Below the pieces are notes generated by a model. That model ran no database searches and had not been told where the DNA came from. It was given only the letters and a program-made list of their open reading frames with translations. A stretch of DNA of 64,000 nucleotides from JABMQW01 sp964439935 (GTDB lineage: Bacteria > Fidelibacterota > Marinisomatia > Marinisomatales > TCS56): positions 1 through 64,000 of the forward strand of contig CAYTPW010000020.1 in NCBI GenBank assembly GCA_964439935.1, in the 5' to 3' direction. Position numbers and translations under genes: made by a program. This document shows positions 42,139 to 51,210 of the stretch, piece by piece. The number at the start of each line of letters is the position of its first letter. The first letter of the stretch is position 1.

Positions 42139-43140
42139 ATGAGTAACAACAAATTTGCTTGCTTACATATTCTGTGTTTTACTGTATTCCTGATTCTGTT
42201 TTCCTGTGGAAAACGACCTGAGCCTGTGCCCAAATTCGGACTTGTGATCCACGGTGGAGCCGGAACGATCAGCCGCGATAAACTATCGCCGGAAATGGAG
42301 CAGAATTACCGCGAAAAGCTGGAAGAGGCGTTGCAGGCCGGTTTTGAAATTCTTGCTTCTGGTGGTTCCAGTCTTGATGCAGTTGAGAAAGCAATCGTCA
42401 TTATGGAAGATTCACCGCTGTTCAACGCCGGGAAAGGAGCAGTATTTGCCTCCAGCGGACAGAATGAGCTGGATGCTTCGATCATGGATGGGAAGACCCT
42501 TCAGGCCGGTGCAGTCTCCGGTGTAAAGCACATAAAAAATCCGATCAAAGCCGCCAGACTGGTTTTGAAAAAATCACCGCATGTTCTCCTGTATGGTAAT
42601 GGCGCCGAAACTTATGCCCAGGAACATGGCCTGGATTTTGTCGATCAGGGATATTTTTACACGGAAAGACGGTGGCAGTCGCTGCAAAAGGCACGTGCCA
42701 GGGCGATTGAAACTGAACCGGAGAAACATGGAACGGTGGGGGTCGTTGCGCTTGATAATAATGGCAATCTGGCAGCCGGTACATCAACCGGTGGATTGAC
42801 CAACAAACGGTTTGGCAGAATCGGTGATTCACCGATCATCGGTGCCGGTAATTATGCCGATAACCGCACCTGCGCCATTTCCGCAACCGGTACTGGTGAA
42901 TACTTCATGCGTACAGTGTGTGCTTATGCCATTTCCGCCCAAATGGGATTTGGAGGAGTATCACTCCAGAATGCTGCGGAAGACGTGATCAATAATGAAA
43001 TTGGCGGACTTGGAGGCACCGGTGGTGTCATTGGTATCGATAAATCCGGAGATATCTGCATGGTTTTTAACACATCCGGTATGTACCGGGGATTTAAGAT
43101 GTCTGACGGTCAATCAAGTATTAAAATATTCTCAGATTAG
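42139..43140 (+). CDS. Exported isoaspartyl peptidase / L-asparaginase (Ntn-hydrolase)
   Basis: ATG 42139 follows a GAGG Shine-Dalgarno; upstream ATG 42133 and TTG 42127 are in frame. The lipoprotein signal ends VFLILFSC-GK. The mature protein is a complete family-2 asparaginase-like Ntn-hydrolase: LVIHGGAGTIS, then DAVEKAIVIMEDSPLFNAGK, ELDASIMDG, and the autocleavage site KHGTVGVVALD with nucleophile Thr199 (codon 42733). GGLTNKRFGRIGDSPIIGAG and the C-terminal GTGEYFMR follow. The family removes isoaspartyl residues from peptides or hydrolyses asparagine after self-cleavage before the Thr. Most characterised members are cytoplasmic; this one appears to be a lipid-anchored envelope enzyme. 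Confidence 0.92.
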   Translation: MSNNKFACLHILCFTVFLILFSCGKRPEPVPKFGLVIHGGAGTISRDKLSPEMEQNYREKLEEALQAGFEILASGGSSLDAVEKAIVIMEDSPLFNAGKGAVFASSGQNELDASIMDGKTLQAGAVSGVKHIKNPIKAARLVLKKSPHVLLYGNGAETYAQEHGLDFVDQGYFYTERRWQSLQKARARAIETEPEKHGTVGVVALDNNGNLAAGTSTGGLTNKRFGRIGDSPIIGAGNYADNRTCAISATGTGEYFMRTVCAYAISAQMGFGGVSLQNAAEDVINNEIGGLGGTGGVIGIDKSGDICMVFNTSGMYRGFKMSDGQSSIKIFSD

Positions 43141-43393
43141 TCCAAAACTAATAGATCCAGTGGCATGGTTTATCAGACCAAATCACGACTAACGTGATCT
43201 AAGAAATCAGGTAACTATTATTCTTGAAATAGTTGGGAAGAATCAGATAATTGACAATGGTATCGGAAAACTGATATTATAAAGATCAATAAAATAATCG
43301 ATAATAGTAATTATGCCTCGGAGAACACATTTTATTTGAGTATAATAGCTTTATGGTATGGAAATTGTCCTTTATGTTGGCAAGGATAAAATT

Positions 43394-44731
43394 ATGATAG
43401 TGAAAAAATTGATTTCAATACTGTTACTATCGATTGGGATTTCTGTTTACGGGCAAGCTCCTTTTGATTCTGTGAATTGTTTAATGGAACCGGATGTTGG
43501 TCCTTGTGATGGCCTGTTTCCACGCTTTTATTATGACCAGATTAATTCTGAATGCCGCCAATTCATGTGGGGTGGTTGTGAAGGAGTGGTGCCGTTTGAA
43601 ACCTGGGAGGACTGCGCCCAGAGCTGTGGTGACTGGGTAGAAGGGGAATACGAGGGTCGGTATACCTGGGGTTTTGAAACCAATGCCTTCCAGCCCTGCG
43701 GTATCTTTGAGGAGTGGTGGGTGATTGGAGAGGTGAATCAATTGGTGGACTGCCACGATTCGCTGTCGGTCGACCAATATAATCCGGTTCATGTCCGGGT
43801 CCGCGGTACCAGAGGTCCCCAGGGAGTTTTCGGTCACCTCGGAGGCTATCAAAGAGAGTTTTATGTAAATGAGATACTGGTCTGTGAACCGGTTGAGGAT
43901 AGTCACTGTTTCATGTCGGGATTTGATTACGGGCTGGAAGGTTGGACTACGGAAGCAATCGATATTGACTTAGGTAGTGATACAATAAACTGGTCAATCG
44001 ATCATTCCAGTGATTTCCCCCACAGTGGATACGGATCACTCGAATTTTACCTGGAAAATTATAATGACGCCGGCAAGATCTGGATTCAAAAAGGTATTCC
44101 GGTGGAGCGAAATACCGATTATGAAATATCCCTCAGCTATAGAATAGCCAGTGCTGATTTTGGTATGGCCAATCTTTGGATTATCATCACCGGTGTTCAT
44201 AATTCACCGCCACAGACAGCCGCTGAACTGATCTACCAAGGTCATACCGGGAATGGAGCCGATAGTGATTCCGGTTTCATCTGGCTGGATAAGAATTATG
44301 AGTTTCAGTTCAGTTCTGAGGATGACAGTCTGGTTTGGGTAGTGGTTGGTGTTTGGGGTAACTGGGAAACACCGCGAACCTATTATCTTGATGACCTGGT
44401 CATCGAGATTGAGCCCTCAACCGCATCAATTTCTGAAACCGGTCATCTGGCACATGATTTCAAACTGTTGGATAATTATCCAAATCCATTTAATCCGATT
44501 ACGACGATCGGTTATGAACTGGAGTCAACAACTGCCGTTACTATTATCATTTTTGATTTATTGGGGAATGAGATCCGTACTCTGGCGGATCAAGTTGATC
44601 CCGCTGGTTCATATTCGGTGATCTGGGATGGGTCAGATTCCCACGGATTGCTGGTTAGCTCCGGGATTTATCTTTATCGCCTAAGTACTGCAAATGGCTC
44701 CCAGATGAAAAAGATGATTCTCATTAAATAG
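43394..44731 (+). CDS. Secreted Kunitz/BPTI-domain protein with T9SS tag
   Basis: ATG 43394 gives a signal peptide (LISILLLSIGISVYGQ); the in-frame ATG 43358 adds a charged extension and is less likely. Residues 29-78 form a Kunitz domain. Six Cys lie at 29, 38, 54, 62, 74 and 78, with spacings 8-15-7-11-3 (BPTI: 8-15-7-12-3), and the RFYYD and FMWGGCEG segments of the fold. The residue after the second Cys, equivalent to the inhibitory P1, is Asp39 rather than Lys/Arg. A ~95-residue domain (YTWGFETNAFQPCG) and a jelly-roll-like domain (GLEGWTTEAID to YYLDDLVIEI) follow, then a 'NYPNPFNPITTIGYELE' sorting tag. Total 445 residues. Possibly a surface protease inhibitor. Confidence 0.88.
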   Translation: MIVKKLISILLLSIGISVYGQAPFDSVNCLMEPDVGPCDGLFPRFYYDQINSECRQFMWGGCEGVVPFETWEDCAQSCGDWVEGEYEGRYTWGFETNAFQPCGIFEEWWVIGEVNQLVDCHDSLSVDQYNPVHVRVRGTRGPQGVFGHLGGYQREFYVNEILVCEPVEDSHCFMSGFDYGLEGWTTEAIDIDLGSDTINWSIDHSSDFPHSGYGSLEFYLENYNDAGKIWIQKGIPVERNTDYEISLSYRIASADFGMANLWIIITGVHNSPPQTAAELIYQGHTGNGADSDSGFIWLDKNYEFQFSSEDDSLVWVVVGVWGNWETPRTYYLDDLVIEIEPSTASISETGHLAHDFKLLDNYPNPFNPITTIGYELESTTAVTIIIFDLLGNEIRTLADQVDPAGSYSVIWDGSDSHGLLVSSGIYLYRLSTANGSQMKKMILIK

Positions 44732-44946
44732 CTGTAATCGTTTCTGATCAACCTTTAGTCAAATTACCTGTAGCCAGCCGGTAGTAATTGCTTTTACAAA
44801 ATATGTACATTCCCGGTGACCATAATTGGTGCGAACCTTTTAATTAAACCTGTTATTGCCGTAGCTCATTGATTAATTTTTATTCATCCAGTCATGGATG
44901 ATTGGCAGATTAGCCCTTATTCAATTCAACAGAAAAGGAGAAACCG

Positions 44947-45861
44947 ATGGCTGTCCGCTCAATGGCATTAATTGTAAACCCGATGGGAGGCTTAAAAACC
45001 GGATTAAATATATTCCATAAAGTTAAACCAATCCTTGAGGCAGGAGGTTATGAACTTGATGTTATTGAAACTCGTTATTCCGGTCACTCCAGGGATATTA
45101 CCCGTTCAATCGATCTGCAACCATATGATTGCATTTGCGCGATCGGTGGCGATGGTACTATGCACGAGGTCCTGAACGGCTTACTGGCCCGATCTGATGG
45201 AAAGTCCGTACCGGTTGGTCTGATCCCGGGTGGTACCGGGAATTCATTGATGCATGATCTGGATTGCCTCGATCCGGAAGAAGCGGCAAAAGTTATTGTG
45301 AAGGGTTATACGCGGGAGATCGATGCCGCCAAAGTACAGATGGATCATAAGATTGTCTATGCCTTTAATATTATTGGCTGGGGGATGATCACCGATATCA
45401 ACGTGCGGGCGGAAAATGTACGTTGGATGGGGGAAACCCGCTACACCTATGCCGCTGTAATGGAGATTATGAAGGCACGATTGCGTCACGCCAAATTAAT
45501 TGTAGAGGGCGAGGAGTTCGACCAGGATTTCATTTTCATACTGGGTAATATTACTAAATATACCGGGAAAGGCATGATGATGGGACCCAAGGCTAAATTG
45601 AATGACGGTCTGATCGACCTGTCAATTGTTCGCGACACTACCCGCAAGAATATGCTGAACCTGTTTCCCAAGATTTTCACCGGAGACCATATCTACACTG
45701 ATATTCTTGAATACCGCCAGGTGACTGATTTCTCGATCATCCCAGATGAGCACGATGCACTGAATATCGATGGTGAAATTATTGGTAGTACACCAATCCA
45801 GGTTTCGATGCAACGCAACGCTTTTTCCATCTTTATTGACCAGAATTATGAACTGGATTAA
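44947..45861 (+). CDS. Diacylglycerol/sphingosine kinase-like lipid kinase
   Basis: The 304-residue cytosolic protein has an AAAAGGAGA Shine-Dalgarno before ATG 44947. The DAGK catalytic domain shows LIVNPMGG at the N-terminus, the nucleotide motif AIGGDGTMHEVLNG and the glycine-rich LIPGGTGNSLMHDL. The C-terminal beta domain has FNIIGWGMITDIN, KLNDGLIDLSIVRD and ALNIDGEIIG. Such enzymes phosphorylate diacylglycerol, sphingoid bases or similar lipids. The target lipid cannot be told. Its stop overlaps that of the convergent transporter gene. Confidence 0.9.
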   Translation: MAVRSMALIVNPMGGLKTGLNIFHKVKPILEAGGYELDVIETRYSGHSRDITRSIDLQPYDCICAIGGDGTMHEVLNGLLARSDGKSVPVGLIPGGTGNSLMHDLDCLDPEEAAKVIVKGYTREIDAAKVQMDHKIVYAFNIIGWGMITDINVRAENVRWMGETRYTYAAVMEIMKARLRHAKLIVEGEEFDQDFIFILGNITKYTGKGMMMGPKAKLNDGLIDLSIVRDTTRKNMLNLFPKIFTGDHIYTDILEYRQVTDFSIIPDEHDALNIDGEIIGSTPIQVSMQRNAFSIFIDQNYELD

Positions 45862-47555
45862 AGTCTACGGTTCCGCATTCTCAGCATCTGAACCGATTCA
45901 ATGATCATCCACACTTCCAGGAGCAGCAGGAAGAAGCCAATTACAAATAGCAGCCAGTTGGCAGTCTGCAGATAGTTCTGGAGGTTGACCAGCATCGCCC
46001 AGCCAGTCATCAGCAAAATGAAGATCATTGGTAGGGCTGAGTACCAGATACCAATTCCCCTTTTTGCCAGATAAATTGTTATTACCAGCAATGCCAGACC
46101 CGCCAGAAGCTGGTTTATCGTGCCGAAAAGGGGCCAGAGAGTCAGGGCGCCTTTGCCACTGCCATTATAAAAAGCCAGAATAAATGCTGTCACAACTGCG
46201 ACGGCAGTGGCAGGATGTTTTCTGTGTAATGACTTGAAATTGTAGGCTCCCGCCAGCTCGGTCACAACATAGCGCTGAATTCTGGTAGCAGAATCCATTG
46301 TTGTTGCCGCGAAGGATACAATAAATACCCCCATAATAGCGATTGTTATTGATTCCGGAATTCCCAGGGCGCTGATCATATTTGCCGATCCGGAAACAAA
46401 GGCCTGGAGTTTAGCAGCCAGACCGCTGGCGGCAGACCAGCTGGCATAGTGATGACTGAATGCAGCGGATCCAGTTAAAATGTTACCATCGCTGGTCAAA
46501 AGACCAATTCCCAGACCGGCTCCCACTGCAATAATAACCAGGGTCGATAGACTGCCCTCCATCAGCATGCCTCCATAACCGATGAAGGTCGAATCCTTTT
46601 CGCTTCTGCACTGCTTGGAAGAAGTTCCGGAACTGACCAGGCAGTGAAAGCCGGAAATGGCACCACAGGCAATCACCACAAACAGGAATGGAAGCAGCGG
46701 TGGAGCACCAATCGGAGATAGATTGATCGCCGGGGCTACCAGCACCGGATGGGCAAATATGACTCCCAGGATCAATAATATCATTGCGATTATCAACTGG
46801 TGCGAATTGATATAATCGCGAGGTTGCAGCAGTAATTGGACTGGCAGGGTAGAGGCGATATAAGCGTATCCCAGCAAGATTAGTATCCAAATCATCAGAG
46901 GATTTAGACCCAGGGCAGAAGGAATTGTAACTGGTAGAAAAACTCCTGCGACAACCGACAGATACATTAGAATTACCGCAATTATTCCCCAAGATATGTG
47001 GCTCTGATCTTTATTATAAACCCGATGCCCCAGGAAAATGGCGATCGGGATCTCCAGCCAAACCGGTAATACTGTCTGAGGATACATCACGAATAGGAGG
47101 GCAATGATTAGAGCAAAGATGGCAATAACGATCCATAATTCAAAAAAGATGATCAACAGGAATAATTTGCGTACCCGTGGATTAATCACGCTGGCTGCAA
47201 TATCGCCAATCGATCGCCCCTGGTTACGTAGTGATATCACCAATGAGCCAAAATCATGCACGGCACCCATAAAGATCGATCCGAAGAAGACCCACAGGAC
47301 AGCCGGAACCCAACCCCAGATAATGGCTATAGCAGGCCCTACGATTGGTCCCAGGCCAGCTATTGAAGTAAAATGATGCCCGAACAGAACATGCTTGTTG
47401 GTTGGTACGAAATCAACATTGTCCTGAAATTCCGAACTGGGGCACTGGCGTTCAGGATCGATCCTGAAAATTCTGTGTGACAGGTATTTGGCGTAAGTAA
47501 TGTAGGCGAGGTAATAACCGGCGAAAACTAGGATGGCTAATAGTACTGAATTCAA
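45858..47555 (-). CDS. cstA: CstA-family carbon-starvation / peptide-pyruvate transporter
   Basis: The 565-residue polytopic protein is on the minus strand. TTG at 47555 is the start: a GAGG Shine-Dalgarno lies 7 nt upstream and no ATG is available. About 14-16 transmembrane segments are present. The CstA signature is clear: DNVDFVPTNKHVLFGHHFTSI, here split, AGLGPIVGPAIAIIWGWVPA, GAVHDFGSLVISLRN, ISGFHCLVSSGTSSKQ and FAATTMDSATRIQRY. It is shorter than the ~700-residue E. coli CstA, as are many members in other phyla. The family imports pyruvate or peptides during starvation. Its 3' end overlaps the lipid kinase gene by 4 nt, tail to tail. Confidence 0.92.
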   Translation of the reverse strand: MNSVLLAILVFAGYYLAYITYAKYLSHRIFRIDPERQCPSSEFQDNVDFVPTNKHVLFGHHFTSIAGLGPIVGPAIAIIWGWVPAVLWVFFGSIFMGAVHDFGSLVISLRNQGRSIGDIAASVINPRVRKLFLLIIFFELWIVIAIFALIIALLFVMYPQTVLPVWLEIPIAIFLGHRVYNKDQSHISWGIIAVILMYLSVVAGVFLPVTIPSALGLNPLMIWILILLGYAYIASTLPVQLLLQPRDYINSHQLIIAMILLILGVIFAHPVLVAPAINLSPIGAPPLLPFLFVVIACGAISGFHCLVSSGTSSKQCRSEKDSTFIGYGGMLMEGSLSTLVIIAVGAGLGIGLLTSDGNILTGSAAFSHHYASWSAASGLAAKLQAFVSGSANMISALGIPESITIAIMGVFIVSFAATTMDSATRIQRYVVTELAGAYNFKSLHRKHPATAVAVVTAFILAFYNGSGKGALTLWPLFGTINQLLAGLALLVITIYLAKRGIGIWYSALPMIFILLMTGWAMLVNLQNYLQTANWLLFVIGFFLLLLEVWMIIESVQMLRMRNRRL

Positions 47556-47916
47556 GATGCGACCTCAATTTTTGATTCTGTCGGTCTTTAAATTAACTTT
47601 TTCGTTGTGATTTTTCAAAATGTAGCAATAATTATTCAAATAGGGGGTTACAGTATTTAACTGATGATATTAGAATGAAATATGATAGTTTGATGAATAG
47701 CCAGCTGAGTCAACTTGATTCTGTCTGCCTTTTCTTTCATCACCAATCTCATTTTTAATAGGATGCAAAATGCAAATTTGTATCATCAGTTTTTATCACT
47801 TGATATAGAGTATTATTTTTACTGGTAATATTATTTATGATACTGGTCTTTTTATTCTTGCTTTAGAAATGGTAATGTAATACTTTTATCTCAAAGAAAA
47901 AGTGGAGAGAGAGACC
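47556..47916. other. Divergent intergenic region, presumed promoters of cstA and the TonB receptor operon
   Basis: This AT-rich gap of about 360 bases separates two genes reading away from each other, so at least two promoters should lie here. No ORF, RNA gene or hairpin stood out. I could not find a convincing TAnnTTTG-type Bacteroidota -7 box or a sigma-70 pair. Confidence 0.5.
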
Positions 47917-50900
47917 ATGATTCTTCGCAAGCTCACTACGTTCGTATTTATTCTATCATTAGGATTCGCCGGTGAAACGGGTAGATTAGTCGGTACGATT
48001 ACTGATCTGATAACCGGTGAGCCGTTAATTGGTGTTAATATTTCCGTCGAAGGTACGGTTTTAGGTGGCGCGACTGACGCTAAAGGAGATTACAGCATAT
48101 TGAATATTCCTGCTGCCAAGTACAATATAAAAATATCCTATATCGGCTATAAAATTGTTACAATCACCGATGTAGTGATCTATTCCGATCGCTCCACAAA
48201 ATTGCCGGTTCAGATGGAAATCTCCGCAATTCAGGGGGAGGAAGTAATTGTTGAAGCCAAGCGACCGGTGATTGATCCCGATCAAACTGCGACAACCATG
48301 ACCGTCATCGAGGAAGAAATTGCAAATATGCCGGTTAATTCGTACACGGATATTTTAACCAATATGGCGGGGGTCATTGAAAATGATAATTCCGGAGCCG
48401 GTATTGATGGCGTTCATATTCGTGGCGGAAGAAGTGGTGAAATTGCTTACATGGTTGATGGTTTTTTTGTGGAGGATGCCATTCTGGGCGGTATGGGTGC
48501 CGATGTTGCGCGCGGAGGTATCTCTGAACTATCGGTGATTACCGGATCATTTAATGCCGAATATGGTGAAGCAATGAGTGGTGTGGTGAATATAGTTACC
48601 AGAGAGGGGACTCCGAATTATGAATGGAATATTCGGGCCGCTACCGATAAACTTGGGTCAAACGAAAACGATTGGAATACCAATCGGCTGGAAGGAACTC
48701 TGAGTGGTCCTCTCCTTCCGGGAAGGTCATCACTCGGATCCTTTTTTGTCAGCGGTGATATCTACGATACTGATACATACTTGAAGAATAGTTATCTACC
48801 ACAAGATGTTTTAAAAGTTGATCTAAATAACGATGGTATTTACGATGCAGAGACAGACCAATATGCGCTGTCTGATATTGATTGGGACGGGACGGCCGAC
48901 AAAATGAAAAAAGGTGCTTTGTTGGTGAGTGGCACATTCCGCAAGGACAAACGATTAACAACAAAACTGGTGCTGCGTCCTGTCAGTAAAATTAAACTCA
49001 CCTTTGGAGGCAATTTCCTCCGACGCAAAGAGCGTGATTTCAGCTATGATTACATGCAGGTATGGGATCATGATGAAACGGAATGGACGAATAGTGATTT
49101 ATTGTATGCAACTCTGAATTTAACCTTCAGCGAAAATATGTTTGCCACTCTGAAGACTTCCCAATTCACGAATGAATTCTGGGAAGGTAACCCGCGCTAT
49201 CTGGATAACGATACCCACGAAATGTTTGCAAAAACTGTGACCATCAATTCTGCATTTGATTCAGCTTATTCTACAATTAACCCTGGTACTGAATGGGTCT
49301 GGTTCAGCCATTATGCCGAACCTTTTGAGGATTTGAATTTGGATGGAAACTGGAATGAATTGTCCGAAGAATGGTATGACGATGTCAATGGCGATGGAAT
49401 CTGGAATGACGCAGAAGCTTTTATCGACGCTGATGGGAATGGCGTATGGGATTCCGGTGAAGATTTTACCGACACAGATGGGGATGGCGAATGGTCAGCA
49501 CGTGAAGAATTTGTCGATGTCAACAAAAACTTGGTGTGGGACTCATTTGGTGAAGAAAGATATATGGACGTCGATGGTAACGGAGAATACAATTTTGGAA
49601 TCACACCGCCTTTACGTGAAGGTGATGCCTATGATAATACTTCCAATTATGAGTTTTATGGCAGTTTTCCGGTTATAAATACCTATGGCGACACTGTTCG
49701 TAATGCAACTTCGGATTTTTATGATTATCGCCACTATTCATCGGTAACCACAACTTATCAAAGCTCACTTACCTGGCAGGTTAATAAACAGCACCAGCTC
49801 AAAACTGGTCTGGAAGTAAAACAATACGAATTGAACAATTTTCGTGGAAGATACCTGGGTGCCGGACCCTACGGTCAACCTTCAGCACCAGCCTGGGTTG
49901 TTTGGAAAAAAACGCCTGATCAACGCAGTTTCTACCTGCAGGATAAGATCGAATATAAAGACCTGATACTCAACCTGGGATTGCGATGGGATTATATGGA
50001 TCCGAATTCTGATTTTGCTGATCCGAGTAAACCGCTACGGTACATGTATAATGATGTAATTTACACAAATAGCGATTTACCCGATTCGCTCAGGGGGCAG
50101 GCAGACTGGGGATACATTGATATTGTTAATGGAGTGGAGGCATTTGTAAAAGCACCGCAAGCTGAGATAAAGAAACACTGGAGCCCCCGGATAGGGGTGG
50201 GATATCCGGTTACCGAACGGTTAGCCTTTCATTTTTCTTATGGTCATTTCGTTCAGTATCCGGAATATCAGAATATGTTCCGCCTATCTAATTCCAATGG
50301 TTATGGCGGTCTTCCAAGCGAGATGGAGAATATTGGAAATTATATTGCCAGCCAGACAGGCGCGGCATCAACTCAGCTAGCTAACAGTTTGTTTGGCAAC
50401 AGTATGTACCCATTTCCCTATAGTTTGGGCGACTGGTACATACCACCGGTTGGTAGTCCCAACCTGAAGCCTGAAACGACAATTGCCTATGAATTTGGCA
50501 TCAGGAACCAGTTAACCGACGAGTATGTGATTCATGCAACCGTATTTTACAAGGATATTTATGATTACATAGCGGCAGTGATCTACGATGCCGATCCGAC
50601 TGAATATTCGGTATTTGAAAATATGGATTATGGAAATTCCAAAGGTATTGAGATTACTCTGAAAAAACTGAAGGATAAAAATTCAAGTTGGGCAATTGCC
50701 TATACCTATTCCAGAGCAGAGGGGAATTCCCAGGATGAATATCAGCACTGGGATGATGCCTATTCAGCCTCTGTTTATGGAACTTACCCTGCTCGGAAGA
50801 CGATAATTATGCCCTGGGATCAGCCCCATACTCTCAATATCCATTTTGATTATCAGCATCCGAAAGGTTTTGGTGTGAATTTAATTGGTAATATGGGTAG

Positions 50901-51210
50901 TGGATTACCATATTCACCTTCGGATGCCCGTGGTCGCCCGCTGGATGTCAGTAATTCCGGTCGGATGCCACCAACTGCCGTGTTTAATGTAAAAGCATAT
51001 TACGACCTGGCCGCCAGGTTTGCCAATGTTCGATTTTATGCTGATGTAACTAATCTGTTTGACAGGATCAATATTCTGAATGTCTATAATAGTAGTGGTA
51101 AAGCAGATCAGAGTTTAAATCCAGGTGTCTCTGTAATTGGTGAATTCGCACCGACTTTTTATGGTCCACCGCGCCATATTGAATTTGGAATAAGCGTAGG
51201 GGTTAAATAA
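47917..51210 (+). CDS. TonB-dependent receptor with a calcium-binding-type DxNGDG repeat insert
   Basis: ATG 47917 follows a GGAGAG purine tract; GTG 47902 in frame was rejected. The 1097-residue protein has a signal peptide and a carboxypeptidase-regulatory-like domain (~20-105, LVGTITDLITGEPLIGVNIS). The plug (~115-220) has GVHIRGGRSGEIAYMVDGFF and ITGSFNAEYGEAMSGVVNIV, and is followed by the barrel. Residues ~472-558 contain at least five acidic loops (DLNLDGNWNE, DVNGDGIWND, DADGNGVWDSGE, DTDGDGEWSARE, DVDGNGEYN) of the EF-hand/dockerin/TSP3 type, in what should be an extracellular loop. First gene of a coupled three-gene operon with a secreted T9SS protein and a PorV-like protein. The ligand is unknown. 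Confidence 0.92.
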   Translation: MILRKLTTFVFILSLGFAGETGRLVGTITDLITGEPLIGVNISVEGTVLGGATDAKGDYSILNIPAAKYNIKISYIGYKIVTITDVVIYSDRSTKLPVQMEISAIQGEEVIVEAKRPVIDPDQTATTMTVIEEEIANMPVNSYTDILTNMAGVIENDNSGAGIDGVHIRGGRSGEIAYMVDGFFVEDAILGGMGADVARGGISELSVITGSFNAEYGEAMSGVVNIVTREGTPNYEWNIRAATDKLGSNENDWNTNRLEGTLSGPLLPGRSSLGSFFVSGDIYDTDTYLKNSYLPQDVLKVDLNNDGIYDAETDQYALSDIDWDGTADKMKKGALLVSGTFRKDKRLTTKLVLRPVSKIKLTFGGNFLRRKERDFSYDYMQVWDHDETEWTNSDLLYATLNLTFSENMFATLKTSQFTNEFWEGNPRYLDNDTHEMFAKTVTINSAFDSAYSTINPGTEWVWFSHYAEPFEDLNLDGNWNELSEEWYDDVNGDGIWNDAEAFIDADGNGVWDSGEDFTDTDGDGEWSAREEFVDVNKNLVWDSFGEERYMDVDGNGEYNFGITPPLREGDAYDNTSNYEFYGSFPVINTYGDTVRNATSDFYDYRHYSSVTTTYQSSLTWQVNKQHQLKTGLEVKQYELNNFRGRYLGAGPYGQPSAPAWVVWKKTPDQRSFYLQDKIEYKDLILNLGLRWDYMDPNSDFADPSKPLRYMYNDVIYTNSDLPDSLRGQADWGYIDIVNGVEAFVKAPQAEIKKHWSPRIGVGYPVTERLAFHFSYGHFVQYPEYQNMFRLSNSNGYGGLPSEMENIGNYIASQTGAASTQLANSLFGNSMYPFPYSLGDWYIPPVGSPNLKPETTIAYEFGIRNQLTDEYVIHATVFYKDIYDYIAAVIYDADPTEYSVFENMDYGNSKGIEITLKKLKDKNSSWAIAYTYSRAEGNSQDEYQHWDDAYSASVYGTYPARKTIIMPWDQPHTLNIHFDYQHPKGFGVNLIGNMGSGLPYSPSDARGRPLDVSNSGRMPPTAVFNVKAYYDLAARFANVRFYADVTNLFDRINILNVYNSSGKADQSLNPGVSVIGEFAPTFYGPPRHIEFGISVGVK

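Noticed and set aside
43141..43393. Possible tRNA or small RNA in intergenic gaps (also 17858-18023, 44732-44946, 57062-57358)
   Set aside because: No cloverleaf, TTCGA arm or strong hairpin could be found by eye. A covariance-model scan (tRNAscan-SE, Rfam) was not available.
43481..43906. 141-codon minus-strand ORF
   Set aside because: It lies wholly inside the Kunitz-domain gene on the other strand and has no recognisable features.
46483..46992. 169-codon minus-strand ORF inside the transporter gene
   Set aside because: It is a shadow frame of cstA; the transporter frame shows all family motifs, and this one has low-complexity, non-protein-like composition.
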